NCBI GenBank assembly: GCA_032095175.1
Contig: DAMCZI010000002.1
Coordinates: forward strand, 1 to 64,000
DNA length: 64,000 nt
Direction of reading: 5' to 3'
Source of the DNA: DAMCZI01 sp032095175
GTDB taxonomy: Bacteria; Bacillota; Clostridia; Clostridiales; Caloramatoraceae
Positions 47,622-56,616 of the stretch are shown piece by piece. The position numbers and the translations under genes are program-made. Numbering within the stretch: position 1 is the stretch's first letter; every line of letters starts with the position of its first letter. The notes under the pieces were generated by a model. That model was not told the origin of the DNA. It saw nothing but the letters and a program-made list of their open reading frames with translations, and did no database searches.

Positions 47622-47878
47622 TAGCCTTTTGTAGGAAAAACTGCGAATGAAAAGCTCCAACAAAATATTGTAACCTGTCATTAATAGACACAAAAATGAT
47701 AGGAGGTCACAAAATATGCTGGAGCTTCATAAAAATTATTGTATCAAAAAAATTTAAAGTTTAGAATGCTTTATAACTGTCGCTTTTGTAATAATTGATG
47801 ATATTACAAAAGGTAATCCCCATACATATTGCCAACTGTTAGATTTATTAATCTCCTTTTTCAATATTTTTTCTAAAA
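47622..47878. other. Probable insertion-sequence remnant
   Basis: No complete gene. From 47702 there is an AGGAGG-led start ATGCTGGAGCTTCATAAAAA that runs 13 codons to a stop, which looks like the beginning of a lost gene. The rest holds no coding sequence that I can support. Confidence 0.35.
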
Positions 47879-47935
47879 GTCTGTTGTCCATTAACCATTT
47901 TTAAGCTGTTATACTATGAACATTCAAATACAAAT
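47879..47935. repeat. 57-bp direct repeat, copy 2
   Basis: The partner of 46048-46104. It lies just after the stop of the membrane protein fragment at 47962. Confidence 0.65.
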
Positions 47936-47961
47936 TCATTAAAAATCTACTAGCATGTTGC

Positions 47962-48659
47962 TTAAGCTCTTGATGTCCTTTTTATTGCCGATATAAGCAG
48001 CAAAAATCCTAAAGCAATTATTACTATCCTATTAGCTTTGATAGTCGCATTATTGTAATTAATACCATAATAGTTAATAAATATTTGGAGCTTCTTTGTT
48101 AACATTCCTTTAGAAATGTTTTCTACATAAACATATGAAAAAAATAATAGAAAAGCAAATCCCCCCCTTTTTAATACTATTACTAAGAAAAAAGCTAATG
48201 ATGCAATAAAAAAACTTGTAGGAATGCTTAGTAAAAGTGAACTAAAGAATGATATATTACCGTAAAAATTATGTATTGCTATATTTTTTTTATTCCATAC
48301 CATTGAGAAGAAAATGTTATCATATAAATCACCATATAAAATAGTACTATTCTAACCAGTTTCCCAACAAAGCAAAAATTAGTTTTAAATTCTGACATGC
48401 TTAGCAAAAGTTCATTCATATTGTACTTATAATCAATTGAAAAAACAAATATGATGTACATGCCTAAAAGTGATGGCAAATATATATCACAAATATGATT
48501 TAGTGATAATTGATAGAAACTGTTGTTAGTCATTCCAAATGATGTATAGTATATGGGGTTTGTGATAGTTAGAATATCAAAGAAATTATAAAACCCTTCG
48601 AGCAAAAGGGTTAAAAAATAAAGATATTTGCAATGAGCTTGACTTAGCAGAGTCAACAC
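47962..48659 (-). pseudogene. Membrane protein, frameshifted and truncated
   Basis: Two overlapping open frames (48659-48279 and 48303-47962) both code hydrophobic segments. Where they overlap, the same DNA reads WYGIKKI-stop in one frame and MVWNKKNIAI in the other, around a run of eight A (minus strand), so a one-base slip would join them. The joined product would have about six membrane segments. The first 20 codons lie opposite the LuxR remnant, so its original start is probably lost or lies inside. Possible ABC-type permease; not certain. Confidence 0.5.
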
Positions 48660-48700
48660 TCAAAAGACATATTACGTATATTAAAAGTAATGGGCTTTAA
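48573..48700 (+). pseudogene. LuxR-type helix-turn-helix remnant
   Basis: About 40 codons translate as EIIKPFEQKGLKNKDICNEL followed by DLAESTLKRHITYIKSNGL and a stop. This is the C-terminal DNA-binding helix-turn-helix of LuxR/NarL response regulators (G.sNKeIa..L..s..TvK.H). There is a stop at 48570 and no start, so the rest of the gene is gone. Confidence 0.6.
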
Positions 48701-48901
48701 ATAGCCTATTACTTTTTTATTTTCAACTCAAAAATATTATATATTAACTTTTAAAATAAAAAAGGCTCATTTTTTTCTCGGCTTGTATTATAGGGTACTT
48801 TAGTACCTGGTCCCTTTTAGAGGGACCCTTTTTTTAGGGGAGAGGGGCCCGGGATTTTGGCTAGTTTCTGCTATGGAGACTGGGCGAACCGTGTGTTAGG
48901 T

Positions 48902-49348
48902 GTTAAAATGGTCCAGGCTCGTTATCTCTACGCTCCTCTTCCCTTTTATCTAGAACATTGCTACTAGATAGGTGATAATCCCTATACCTTAAGTGCTTAT
49001 GGATCTGCAATAGCATAACTTTGTGATTAAATTCCCTTCCAAAACAAGGGATTGCATTACTAGAAGTCTTTTGGTTCGATTCGGAAATGGTACTGGAGTA
49101 AGAAAAAGTTATATCTGAAGGTAGAAGACTTCTATTTTAGGAAGTACCTACAGGTTGGATGAGCACCCATTACGAAGAAAATATCCTACTAAACACTAGA
49201 GCGATGGTACAAAGAACGTGGAATAGAGGTAAAGCATGACTATAATACTCGTGGTTGTACCCATAGGAGCTTTGATAGAAGAATACTACGCCAAGTTTCC
49301 AACGACCTTGGGCATGATCGATTAAACATAATAGTAGGAGGTATTTGA
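48902..49348 (+). pseudogene. Degraded recombinase gene
   Basis: Stop codons break all frames. Near 49196-49345 the frame reads LERWYKERGIEVKHDYNTRG, THRSFDRRILRQVSNDLGHD and RLNIIVGGI, with the LGH motif that ends tyrosine recombinases. Near 48965 there is IGDNPYTLSAYGSAIA, similar to the N-terminal SAM-like domain of such enzymes. GC content is higher than around it. A terminator-like GGTCCC hairpin with seven T lies just before, at 48812-48837. Confidence 0.45.
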
Positions 49349-49527
49349 AATTATTAGTTATCAAAAAGTAATCCAGTTATCAAAGGTTCCTGTATTAATT
49401 CCATATTCTATACATCATTGATGATTCTTTAATCCGTTGCTACGATATTTAAAGATGAGCTGATATTACTCATCGACAGATTTTCTTGCTGCTCGCATAA
49501 AATTAATCTCCATAAGTTGTAATAAAA

Positions 49528-49564
49528 TGCTCGCTTACTGCTAGATCCTAGCAGTAAGCGAGCA
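49528..49564 (-). terminator. Terminator of the biosynthetic operon
   Basis: A perfect 17-bp stem (TGCTCGCTTACTGCTAG) with loop ATC is followed on the minus strand by CATTTTATT. It lies 130 bases beyond the aminotransferase stop, the last gene of the island operon. Confidence 0.8.
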
Positions 49565-49692
49565 TTTGCTGGATGCGGGAAGTTTAAAATCGCTACTTCT
49601 ATCCACTAAATAATCATTCCTCTAAACTCTGATTGATTATTAGACATCATATTGACATCCAACTACGACTTGATATCTATATGAAAATCAAC

Positions 49693-50826
49693 TTACATGT
49701 CTAAAAAGCTCTTAATTACATTACACACATGCTGAACATCATCATAAGTTAAATTCATATGCAAAGGTAAAGATAATGTATGTTCGCTTACATAATCTGC
49801 ATATGGACATGTACCCTGCGCATATTTATACATGCTATAATTTGTATTACTTATATAATGAACTCCAGGAAAAATGTTCTTTTCATTTAAGGTTTGAATC
49901 AATTCATCCCTATTATCTACACATATTTGAAAAAGATGACATGCGCTTTCACATTCAGGCTCAATTTTTACAAAGTTTACTTTATCATGACAGCATTCTA
50001 GTCCTTCCTTATACCACTTACACAATTGTCGTCTGTATTCATTATCACGGTCTACATATTTTAACTGAGTCAATGCAATAGCTGCCATAATTGAATTACC
50101 ACAACCTTTTTCCCCAACGTATTCAACATCATATTTCCATTTATAATTTCCACCATTTAAACGAGAATATGTATCTTTATTAATACCAAGCCATGCCTTT
50201 TTTCTAACAATTGAGTCGAGATCTTTACGTTTAAAGCATACCATCCCCGCATCAGCTGTTGGCAAATTTTTTACTGTTTGAAATGAATAAATAACAACAT
50301 CTGCTTCCTTGCCAGGCATTTTTCCATTATATCGTGTACCAACCATATGTGCAGCATCTAGAATAAGTTTTAACTTGTATTTTTTACATATCTCTACAAT
50401 CTCATAATAATGTCCAATATTCCCCCCCATCCCTACATACATTACCGCTATTGTATCTTTTGTAAGTCTGGCAAGAACTGATTCTGGCGTCATACACATA
50501 GTATCATCAATATCTGCAAACACCGGTTTCAGATTTGATTTTAAAATTGCGTGATTCGTCGAAACAAAAGTAATAGGCGTTGTTATAATTTCATCATTAT
50601 TTTTCCAACCATATTCATCTTTAAGAATATCTATCGCCATATTAAGACCAATAGTAGAGGAATTTGTAAAAAAAGCATTAGGGAACCCAGTATACTTTTT
50701 CCATTCATTTTCAAATTGTTCTGTTTTAAACCCTGTTCCAGTCCAACCAACTTCTAAACATTCTTTAATTCCTTGTAAACATTCGTCTATTTCATATTTA
50801 GGCATGAACAGTTGTATATTCTTCAT
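49693..50826 (-). CDS. DegT/DnrJ/EryC1/StrS family aminotransferase
   Basis: The 377-residue enzyme transfers an amino group to a keto-sugar or similar ketone using PLP. The PLP lysine is K186 in YSFQTVKNLP, the PLP-contacting Asp is in LILDAAHMVG (D157), and the N-terminal GWTGTGFKTEQFENEWKKYT is typical of the family. Length is typical. It is the last gene of the island operon; with a Gfo/Idh dehydrogenase and a glycosyltransferase upstream, an amino-sugar step is likely, though not proven. Confidence 0.9.
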   Translation of the reverse strand: MKNIQLFMPKYEIDECLQGIKECLEVGWTGTGFKTEQFENEWKKYTGFPNAFFTNSSTIGLNMAIDILKDEYGWKNNDEIITTPITFVSTNHAILKSNLKPVFADIDDTMCMTPESVLARLTKDTIAVMYVGMGGNIGHYYEIVEICKKYKLKLILDAAHMVGTRYNGKMPGKEADVVIYSFQTVKNLPTADAGMVCFKRKDLDSIVRKKAWLGINKDTYSRLNGGNYKWKYDVEYVGEKGCGNSIMAAIALTQLKYVDRDNEYRRQLCKWYKEGLECCHDKVNFVKIEPECESACHLFQICVDNRDELIQTLNEKNIFPGVHYISNTNYSMYKYAQGTCPYADYVSEHTLSLPLHMNLTYDDVQHVCNVIKSFLDM

Positions 50827-51248
50827 AATACTTCTCCTCTAAATTAGCTAATTGGAATTTAACAAAAAGCAAACTCCACTTTATATAAAATATAATATTA
50901 CTAAAACTTTTCTCAAAATAACATGTAATCTAATTTGCAAAATTCAGTTTAACTGACTACATACTTAGGAAAAACTAATCAATATTTTACCAATGTCTGA
51001 CTAAGGCAAAATTAATCATTTCCCCTTGATTATTATTTTTTGGTTTTATTTACCTGTCAAGGCCAAAGCCGCTTCTACGGGGCGTTTACACCGCCTTTAC
51101 TAGTATATAAAAATCAAGATACTGTTCTTCGAGAAAACTGATCAGTTTCTTCCAAATCAACTGATCAAGTGTTAACGAAATTAATGGTCAAGTCAGCCGA
51201 AATTTGCAATCTAATTCAAAAACGTATTATCTATTTCATAAATTTTGA
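50827..51248. other. Intergenic region inside the island operon
   Basis: No gene seen in 422 bases. The GC-richer patch at 51056-51100 (CCAAAGCCGCTTCTACGGGG and neighbours) is unlike its surroundings and looks like the end of a lost insertion element. An inverted pair GATCAGTT / AACTGATC lies near 51145-51170. Confidence 0.35.
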
Positions 51249-52283
51249 CTATAAAACATTTCTATTTTTATTGAAAAAATAAACTTCATCATATCTTTCT
51301 TTAGATAACAGTTTAAGTATTGTTGATGTTCTATCATCTTTTTTATACAATTTTAAACTTATAACTATATTTCCCAAAGAAAGTGCATATGCAATTTCTT
51401 GCCAACATCTAACAACATACTCCTTTTCATAAGGAATATCCCTCAATACCCTATCCAAATATGAAACCGCTCTGATAGTATTGTACGTCACCACTTTAGA
51501 TATATCTTGATTTTTATAATTTTGCAAAACCAAGTTCTCCTTTTCGATTAATATCTTCAGTGCATAGCATCGTTTCATTAACGCATCCTGAGAAACATCA
51601 AAAGACATGCTGTGAAATGGTCGCAAATTCCAATTGTAATAAGTTTTCTGGTTAACTACTGCACTCGAAATGTACTTATAATAATCGAAATTAAAACAGC
51701 AATCTTCAGACCAATCACTTAATCTTAAATCAAATTTGACATCATGCTGCTTTATTAGTTTAGATTTGTATAAAGCATTCCAGATTCCTAAACTATTTGA
51801 GCTAATTAAGAAATCAAAAAACTGCTGAATATCCATACCAATTTCTTTAAATACTAATATATTTCCATTAGGACTTTCAGTTTTCTTAATTATTTTTTCT
51901 TCCGATGATATAACTACTTGTCGCCTATAGAAACGAACTATATCTACCTTATATTTTTCTGCTAATTCTATATTATCATAAATAAAATCTGTATCAAAAG
52001 TATCATCATTATCACAAAAACATATATAATCTCCTTTAGAGTAAGCAATTCCTAAATTTCTAGCATAATTGACCCCCCTATTTTCTATATGATATACCCT
52101 TACACGATTGTCAATATTTTTTATTTCATCACATATTTTTCCACTTGAATCAACAGAACCATCATCAATAATAATCAATTCAATATTTTTGTACGATTGT
52201 GATAAAATACTAAGAATTGCATCTTTAATATACAATTCACTATTGTACACAGGCATAATTATGCTTACTAATAAATTTTCCAT
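51249..52283 (-). CDS. Family 2 glycosyltransferase
   Basis: The 344-residue GT-A enzyme has VSIIMPVYNSELYIKDAILS-ILSQSY, LIIIDDGSVDSSGKICDE, RNLGIAYSKGDYICFCDNDD with the DXD-type metal site (DNDD), and an acceptor region ending in variable helices. It would attach a sugar from a nucleotide donor. It follows the TrpD-like gene by three bases on the same transcript. Confidence 0.9.
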   Translation of the reverse strand: MENLLVSIIMPVYNSELYIKDAILSILSQSYKNIELIIIDDGSVDSSGKICDEIKNIDNRVRVYHIENRGVNYARNLGIAYSKGDYICFCDNDDTFDTDFIYDNIELAEKYKVDIVRFYRRQVVISSEEKIIKKTESPNGNILVFKEIGMDIQQFFDFLISSNSLGIWNALYKSKLIKQHDVKFDLRLSDWSEDCCFNFDYYKYISSAVVNQKTYYNWNLRPFHSMSFDVSQDALMKRCYALKILIEKENLVLQNYKNQDISKVVTYNTIRAVSYLDRVLRDIPYEKEYVVRCWQEIAYALSLGNIVISLKLYKKDDRTSTILKLLSKERYDEVYFFNKNRNVL

Positions 52284-52286
52284 ATC

Positions 52287-53195
52287 CTAGTCCCCCATAT
52301 CATTTAACATGTCTTTTAGCGCTTTATTATAATATAGATTTTTAAAAATATCAGTGGCTTCTTGCCTCGAATCTACTCTTCCTGATAAATAGAGACTTAG
52401 TGAAAAAGTGTTTTCCAAGCTACAAAGCCAAAAATCATCAGCACATTCTCCTCGAATTAGGGCTGAATTAAGTTTATATACATCAATGTCTGCATTATAT
52501 TTATAATTTTTTTGATCAAATAAATACTCTACCGCTCTATTATTATGTATTACAATATTTTTTCCACATACAAGCTCGTCAATATTATTTTCACCAATGA
52601 GCCCCCCATAAATGTACCAATCATTCACATTATGAATCGTTTTCATTGATGAAACTTCAAGAGCCTTGTCCAAAAATATTGTACCTGTAAACTTAGTTTT
52701 ATAACTAAATTCATTAATTAGATAGGTATCAAGTAGATAATTGAATGAATTATTTAGTCTTAATATATGCTCATAACGTCTCCACTTAGCACATTCATCC
52801 ACATCCGCTGCCAAGAATCTCCATTTCCTAAAGAAGTCAACTTTATCTACATTTGCATGATATCCTAATTCCGAAAGAAAATCCGTACTTCCCATTAAAC
52901 TTGTCCTTCTCTTACTCCCCACCTTAGCAACAGTTACTCCTGGGACTTGAGCAAGATACATGGATGCAATAGTTCCTATGTTGGGTTTTTTTAAACCAGA
53001 GCCTCCTGAACCAGACAATCCTATTTCAATTGGCTCTGATATAAACTCATGATAGGGATTAAATAAGTCTATAAACCCTTGCAAATCATTGGTCGACAGT
53101 TCTATATTTTGACTACTTAACATAAAGTCGAACAGAGCTATATCCTGTTCTTTCATAATAAAATCATATATTTTCTGAATGTACATTTTATTCAT
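52287..53195 (-). CDS. TrpD-superfamily (glycosyltransferase 3-like) protein
   Basis: The 302-residue protein follows the order of anthranilate phosphoribosyltransferase motifs: GLSGSGGSGLKKPNIGTIAS (residues 59-78, like GTGGDG...N.ST), VAKVGSKRRTSLMGSTDFLS-ELG (89-111, like VAKHGNR..SS..GS.D.LE.LG), the RLNNSFNYLLDT region (like the FNxLGPL loop) and IGENNIDELV (like GLDE). Key bases are altered (HGNR to VGSK). It may bind PRPP or a nucleoside, or be a non-catalytic relative. Finding it beside radical SAM genes is unusual. It overlaps the MFS gene by eight bases. Confidence 0.65.
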   Translation of the reverse strand: MNKMYIQKIYDFIMKEQDIALFDFMLSSQNIELSTNDLQGFIDLFNPYHEFISEPIEIGLSGSGGSGLKKPNIGTIASMYLAQVPGVTVAKVGSKRRTSLMGSTDFLSELGYHANVDKVDFFRKWRFLAADVDECAKWRRYEHILRLNNSFNYLLDTYLINEFSYKTKFTGTIFLDKALEVSSMKTIHNVNDWYIYGGLIGENNIDELVCGKNIVIHNNRAVEYLFDQKNYKYNADIDVYKLNSALIRGECADDFWLCSLENTFSLSLYLSGRVDSRQEATDIFKNLYYNKALKDMLNDMGD

Positions 53196-54369
53196 TTTTT
53201 ATCGCAATTCTAGCATATAGGATACAAACTATCATAATAAAAGTCATAATTACATATGTATATCTAATTCCCATGATTGACAGGATAATTCCTAATACAA
53301 GTACCAACACACCTTTGAACAAAGCAACCAATAAGCTATACACAGATATAAGTGTGCTTTTCGTGTTTTGCGAAAACAAACTATTCATCAAAATATTTTT
53401 AACTACCAATCCAATGCTTCCAAAAACAACTTGTTGAATTACAATTGCAAGTAAAATTAACACTATATTATTTGAAAGGCCAAAAAGTAAATATGAAATC
53501 GCAACAAAAACTAACGAAATTATAAATAATCTTTTCTCTCCATAAGTTAATAATATTTTTTTTGATATTTTTGCACCAATTCCTCCCAAAATCATAAAGG
53601 AAGCATATAGATACCCATAGAATTTCGTCGAAAAATTCAAATTACTCAATACCATCTGATACAATTCAAAGTTAAAAATCAAAATAGATACAATAACTCC
53701 AGACAATAATGTAACATGAAATACTATCTTTTTTTTAAATACATACTTTATTACATCCATAGTATCTTTTATATACTTAACCTTTTCTGGTTCGTTAGAG
53801 CTGCTATCATTATTTTGATTTTTTATTTCTGGCAGTAAACAGATTGCACTAAATGATATTAATCCTAATAAAAATGTAAATATGAAATTTGACTTTGCAT
53901 TAAATGTGAACAAATATCCACTTATAAGATATAATGCTGCATGAAAAAAACTTGAATAATATTCTATTTTACCTGCTATATCTATATATGTATCATGTGT
54001 ATACTTGTGAATATAATCATCTAAATATCCATCATCAGCACCAGAAATAAAGGCCGAACTAAATGCCAATAATATTTGCGTCACTAAAAATCCTTCAAAA
54101 CTTGGAAATACTGCATAAACCAAAGCATGTAATGCAAATAAAACGCACCCGATTTGTAGCGATAATTTTTTACTAACTCTGTCAGCAACTACACCAGTCG
54201 GTATTTCTGCTAGTGAAACAATAATCGAAAATATACCCTTTAAACATATAATGTTACCTTCTGATAATCCATAGGATAGCATATACACAACTCGTATACT
54301 ATTAATCAAACAGGTAGTCAAAAGCGAAAATCCTATCAAAAATTTTATATAATCTTTTTTCACACTCAT
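53188..54369 (-). CDS. MFS transporter, probable exporter
   Basis: The 393-residue protein has about 12 membrane segments, an early AEIPTGVVADRVSKK (motif A-like loop between segments 2 and 3) and a mid-loop rich in Asn, Ser and Lys (residues 187-203). In a peptide-modification island it is the natural candidate for export of the product or self-immunity. It follows the oxidoreductase gene after about 167 bases and overlaps the TrpD-like gene. Confidence 0.85.
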   Translation of the reverse strand: MSVKKDYIKFLIGFSLLTTCLINSIRVVYMLSYGLSEGNIICLKGIFSIIVSLAEIPTGVVADRVSKKLSLQIGCVLFALHALVYAVFPSFEGFLVTQILLAFSSAFISGADDGYLDDYIHKYTHDTYIDIAGKIEYYSSFFHAALYLISGYLFTFNAKSNFIFTFLLGLISFSAICLLPEIKNQNNDSSSNEPEKVKYIKDTMDVIKYVFKKKIVFHVTLLSGVIVSILIFNFELYQMVLSNLNFSTKFYGYLYASFMILGGIGAKISKKILLTYGEKRLFIISLVFVAISYLLFGLSNNIVLILLAIVIQQVVFGSIGLVVKNILMNSLFSQNTKSTLISVYSLLVALFKGVLVLVLGIILSIMGIRYTYVIMTFIMIVCILYARIAIKNE

Positions 54370-54536
54370 AATATTTATTCACCTCTTGTTATACTTAACG
54401 ACACTTTTTTATTTCCCTTCCTTTTCCATTGTAGTTTACTAAATACGTAACCAAATAAAAAAGAGAAAAAACAGTACCCGATCAAAGTTTCCATTCTTTC
54501 TTATTACATCATTTAAGGCATTACCTCAAACAACAA

Positions 54537-55334
54537 CTATTCGTTGTTAGTGTAGGTAACAGTTTGTCGCACAACAATCTCTGTCATAGCGTCGAAAATA
54601 ATTTGTTCTTTTTTTTCATTATAATAACAATTATCTCTACCCACTAATAAGTCTTGTACCATTTCATTATATATTTTCAATGTTGGCCATTCTAGATTTT
54701 CTCCATTAATCACAATTTTTCCATTTCCTGCATAATGAATATATAAACACACCCTAAATGATGACATTCCTACTTTTCCACATACAACAAGTTGGTCTCC
54801 TAAATATCTAACATCCGATATAATTAATGACAAACTATTATCAAGCATTAACAACAAATCTAGTATATGCGGAAGTTGATGAAAAAAGGCATTAGAACGT
54901 TCCATAGTTGGAACTGTAATATTATAATGTGTGGCTACAGGTATATCTAATTTCATATATCTTCGACTATAAGGAACAATGCATCTTATACCATTGTCTT
55001 TTATTAATTTATTAATAATATTAAAATCTTTCAAATTTAGCGAAACAGGTTTCTCTAAAATTATTGCACGATTATATCCCCAATTAACAATATTCTGAAC
55101 AATACTGCTCTTAGTCCCCAAAGGAGTGGAAACAATAACAACGTCAAATTTCATAATCTCCGTTGACAGTCTAGAATATAACAAAAATTTCAAATCATAT
55201 TGTCTTGCCAATTGTATTGTTTGTCCGGTGTCGCAAGCAGATGATAATGTTAATTCACATGTAGAATATAGTAATAAGCTTTCACAGAAACACCGTCCAC
55301 TCCTACCTCCACCAATAATAAGTACTTTATTCAT
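54537..55334 (-). CDS. Gfo/Idh/MocA family oxidoreductase
   Basis: The 265-residue protein starts VLIIGGGRSGRCFCESLLLY, a nucleotide-binding Rossmann loop, and has the family catalytic motif ILEKPVSLNL near residue 96. It is about 70 residues shorter than usual for the family, with a short C-terminal sheet. It would oxidise or reduce a sugar-type hydroxyl or ketone with NAD(P). With the DegT aminotransferase it resembles the dehydrogenase/aminotransferase pairs that make amino-sugars such as kanosamine. Confidence 0.8.
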   Translation of the reverse strand: MNKVLIIGGGRSGRCFCESLLLYSTCELTLSSACDTGQTIQLARQYDLKFLLYSRLSTEIMKFDVVIVSTPLGTKSSIVQNIVNWGYNRAIILEKPVSLNLKDFNIINKLIKDNGIRCIVPYSRRYMKLDIPVATHYNITVPTMERSNAFFHQLPHILDLLLMLDNSLSLIISDVRYLGDQLVVCGKVGMSSFRVCLYIHYAGNGKIVINGENLEWPTLKIYNEMVQDLLVGRDNCYYNEKKEQIIFDAMTEIVVRQTVTYTNNE

Positions 55335-55337
55335 AAA

Positions 55338-56615
55338 TCAACCTCTCATAAATGAAATCATTAACTTTCTTTTCCATTCATCTATTTCTATTGCAGATAA
55401 TTCATCCGTCGAGCAAATCGAAGGCTCAATAGTCCATTCATCATTCTCAAACCAATATTTATCTTTCAGCTTTACTCCGTATTTTTCAGGATACATATAT
55501 ATATCTGTTCCAGGTAAAGGTTTTAATTTATTTAAAGATATCAATGTCGGTTTTAATTCATTAATAAAGTTTGCCGTCTCTGCTAGATCTTCTTTTGTAT
55601 CACCTGGATTTCCTACAATAAATGACGCATGAACTTCTAAATCATATTTTTTTATAATTTCAATTTTTTCAAGTATTTTTTCTTTAGATAAATTTTTATT
55701 TATTTTCTTTGACGAATTAGCGTTTATTGTTTCAATTCCAACAAAAAATCTATATGCCCCAGCCTCTTTTAAATATTTGATTTTTTCATCAGTTACATCA
55801 ACTATACGCATATTTGACGTAAACCTAATCTTTAGATTTCTAGCTAACACTAGATCACGAAATTCTTTTACTCTAGCTTCCGAATATGAAAAGGAATCAT
55901 CTGAAAAGAAAAATTGTGAAAATCCAAGTGATATTAATTCTTCAATTTCGTCACAAAACCTTTCTAAAGAAAATTCTCTAAACGGAGACAATTTGGTCTT
56001 ATTACAAAAACTACATTTACCAGGACAACCTCTTGTTGAACGTACTATTGTTTCAACTGAGCGATCATAATATTTTTTTATATCGTACATTTTACGATCT
56101 GGATACGGCAAATCATTCAAGTTTTCTATTGGCTTTTCTAACGGAGTAACTATAATTTCCCCATTCATACGATATGCAATATTAGGAATATTACTAATAT
56201 CCCCACTTTCTTCAATTGCATTTACTAAGGCTAATATTGTTTTTTCATTTTCAAAACGCATTACATAATCCAGAGTTTCAATATGTTCTAAACATTCACT
56301 TGGTAAAAAACTTGAAATCTCTCCTCTTAATGCAATAGGAACATCCTTATTTAACCTCTTACATTCTTTAATAACCTTTACCGCTTCACAATGATCTTGA
56401 CTTGTACTTTCTATGCAAATAAAATCATATTGTATATCAGACAACAATCTGTCCAAATCGCAAATAGAATAATCATTAATTTTCATATCCAATAGTGATA
56501 CTTTGTGTCCATTTTCTTTTAAAATTGAGGACATTACCGAAAATTCAAGAGACGGAAGTATAAGATAAGATTTAACTCCTTCTGGAAAATTGGGTAAAAT
56601 AAACAAAATATTCAT
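55338..56615 (-). CDS. B12-binding-type radical SAM enzyme (class B)
   Basis: The 425-residue protein has an N-terminal cobalamin-binding-like domain (MNILFILPNFPEG to residue 155) and a radical SAM core with CX3CX2C at C197, C201 and C204 (RGCPGKCSFCNKTKLSP). FFFSDDSFSYS, RFFVGIETINANSSKKINKN and ASFIVGNPGDTKED are typical. The exact DXHXXG cobalamin motif is not seen. Class B enzymes often methylate unactivated carbons or carry out rearrangement. Its start lies two bases after the stop of the next radical SAM gene. Confidence 0.88.
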   Translation of the reverse strand: MNILFILPNFPEGVKSYLILPSLEFSVMSSILKENGHKVSLLDMKINDYSICDLDRLLSDIQYDFICIESTSQDHCEAVKVIKECKRLNKDVPIALRGEISSFLPSECLEHIETLDYVMRFENEKTILALVNAIEESGDISNIPNIAYRMNGEIIVTPLEKPIENLNDLPYPDRKMYDIKKYYDRSVETIVRSTRGCPGKCSFCNKTKLSPFREFSLERFCDEIEELISLGFSQFFFSDDSFSYSEARVKEFRDLVLARNLKIRFTSNMRIVDVTDEKIKYLKEAGAYRFFVGIETINANSSKKINKNLSKEKILEKIEIIKKYDLEVHASFIVGNPGDTKEDLAETANFINELKPTLISLNKLKPLPGTDIYMYPEKYGVKLKDKYWFENDEWTIEPSICSTDELSAIEIDEWKRKLMISFMRG

Positions 56616-56616
56616 T

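Noticed and set aside
47503..47691. 62-codon minus-strand frame over the fold-back element
   Set aside because: It arises from the inverted repeat, has no start signal and no recognisable product.
51056..51170. GC-richer patch as a small gene or RNA
   Set aside because: Frames are short and broken; an old element end is more likely, but its type could not be set.
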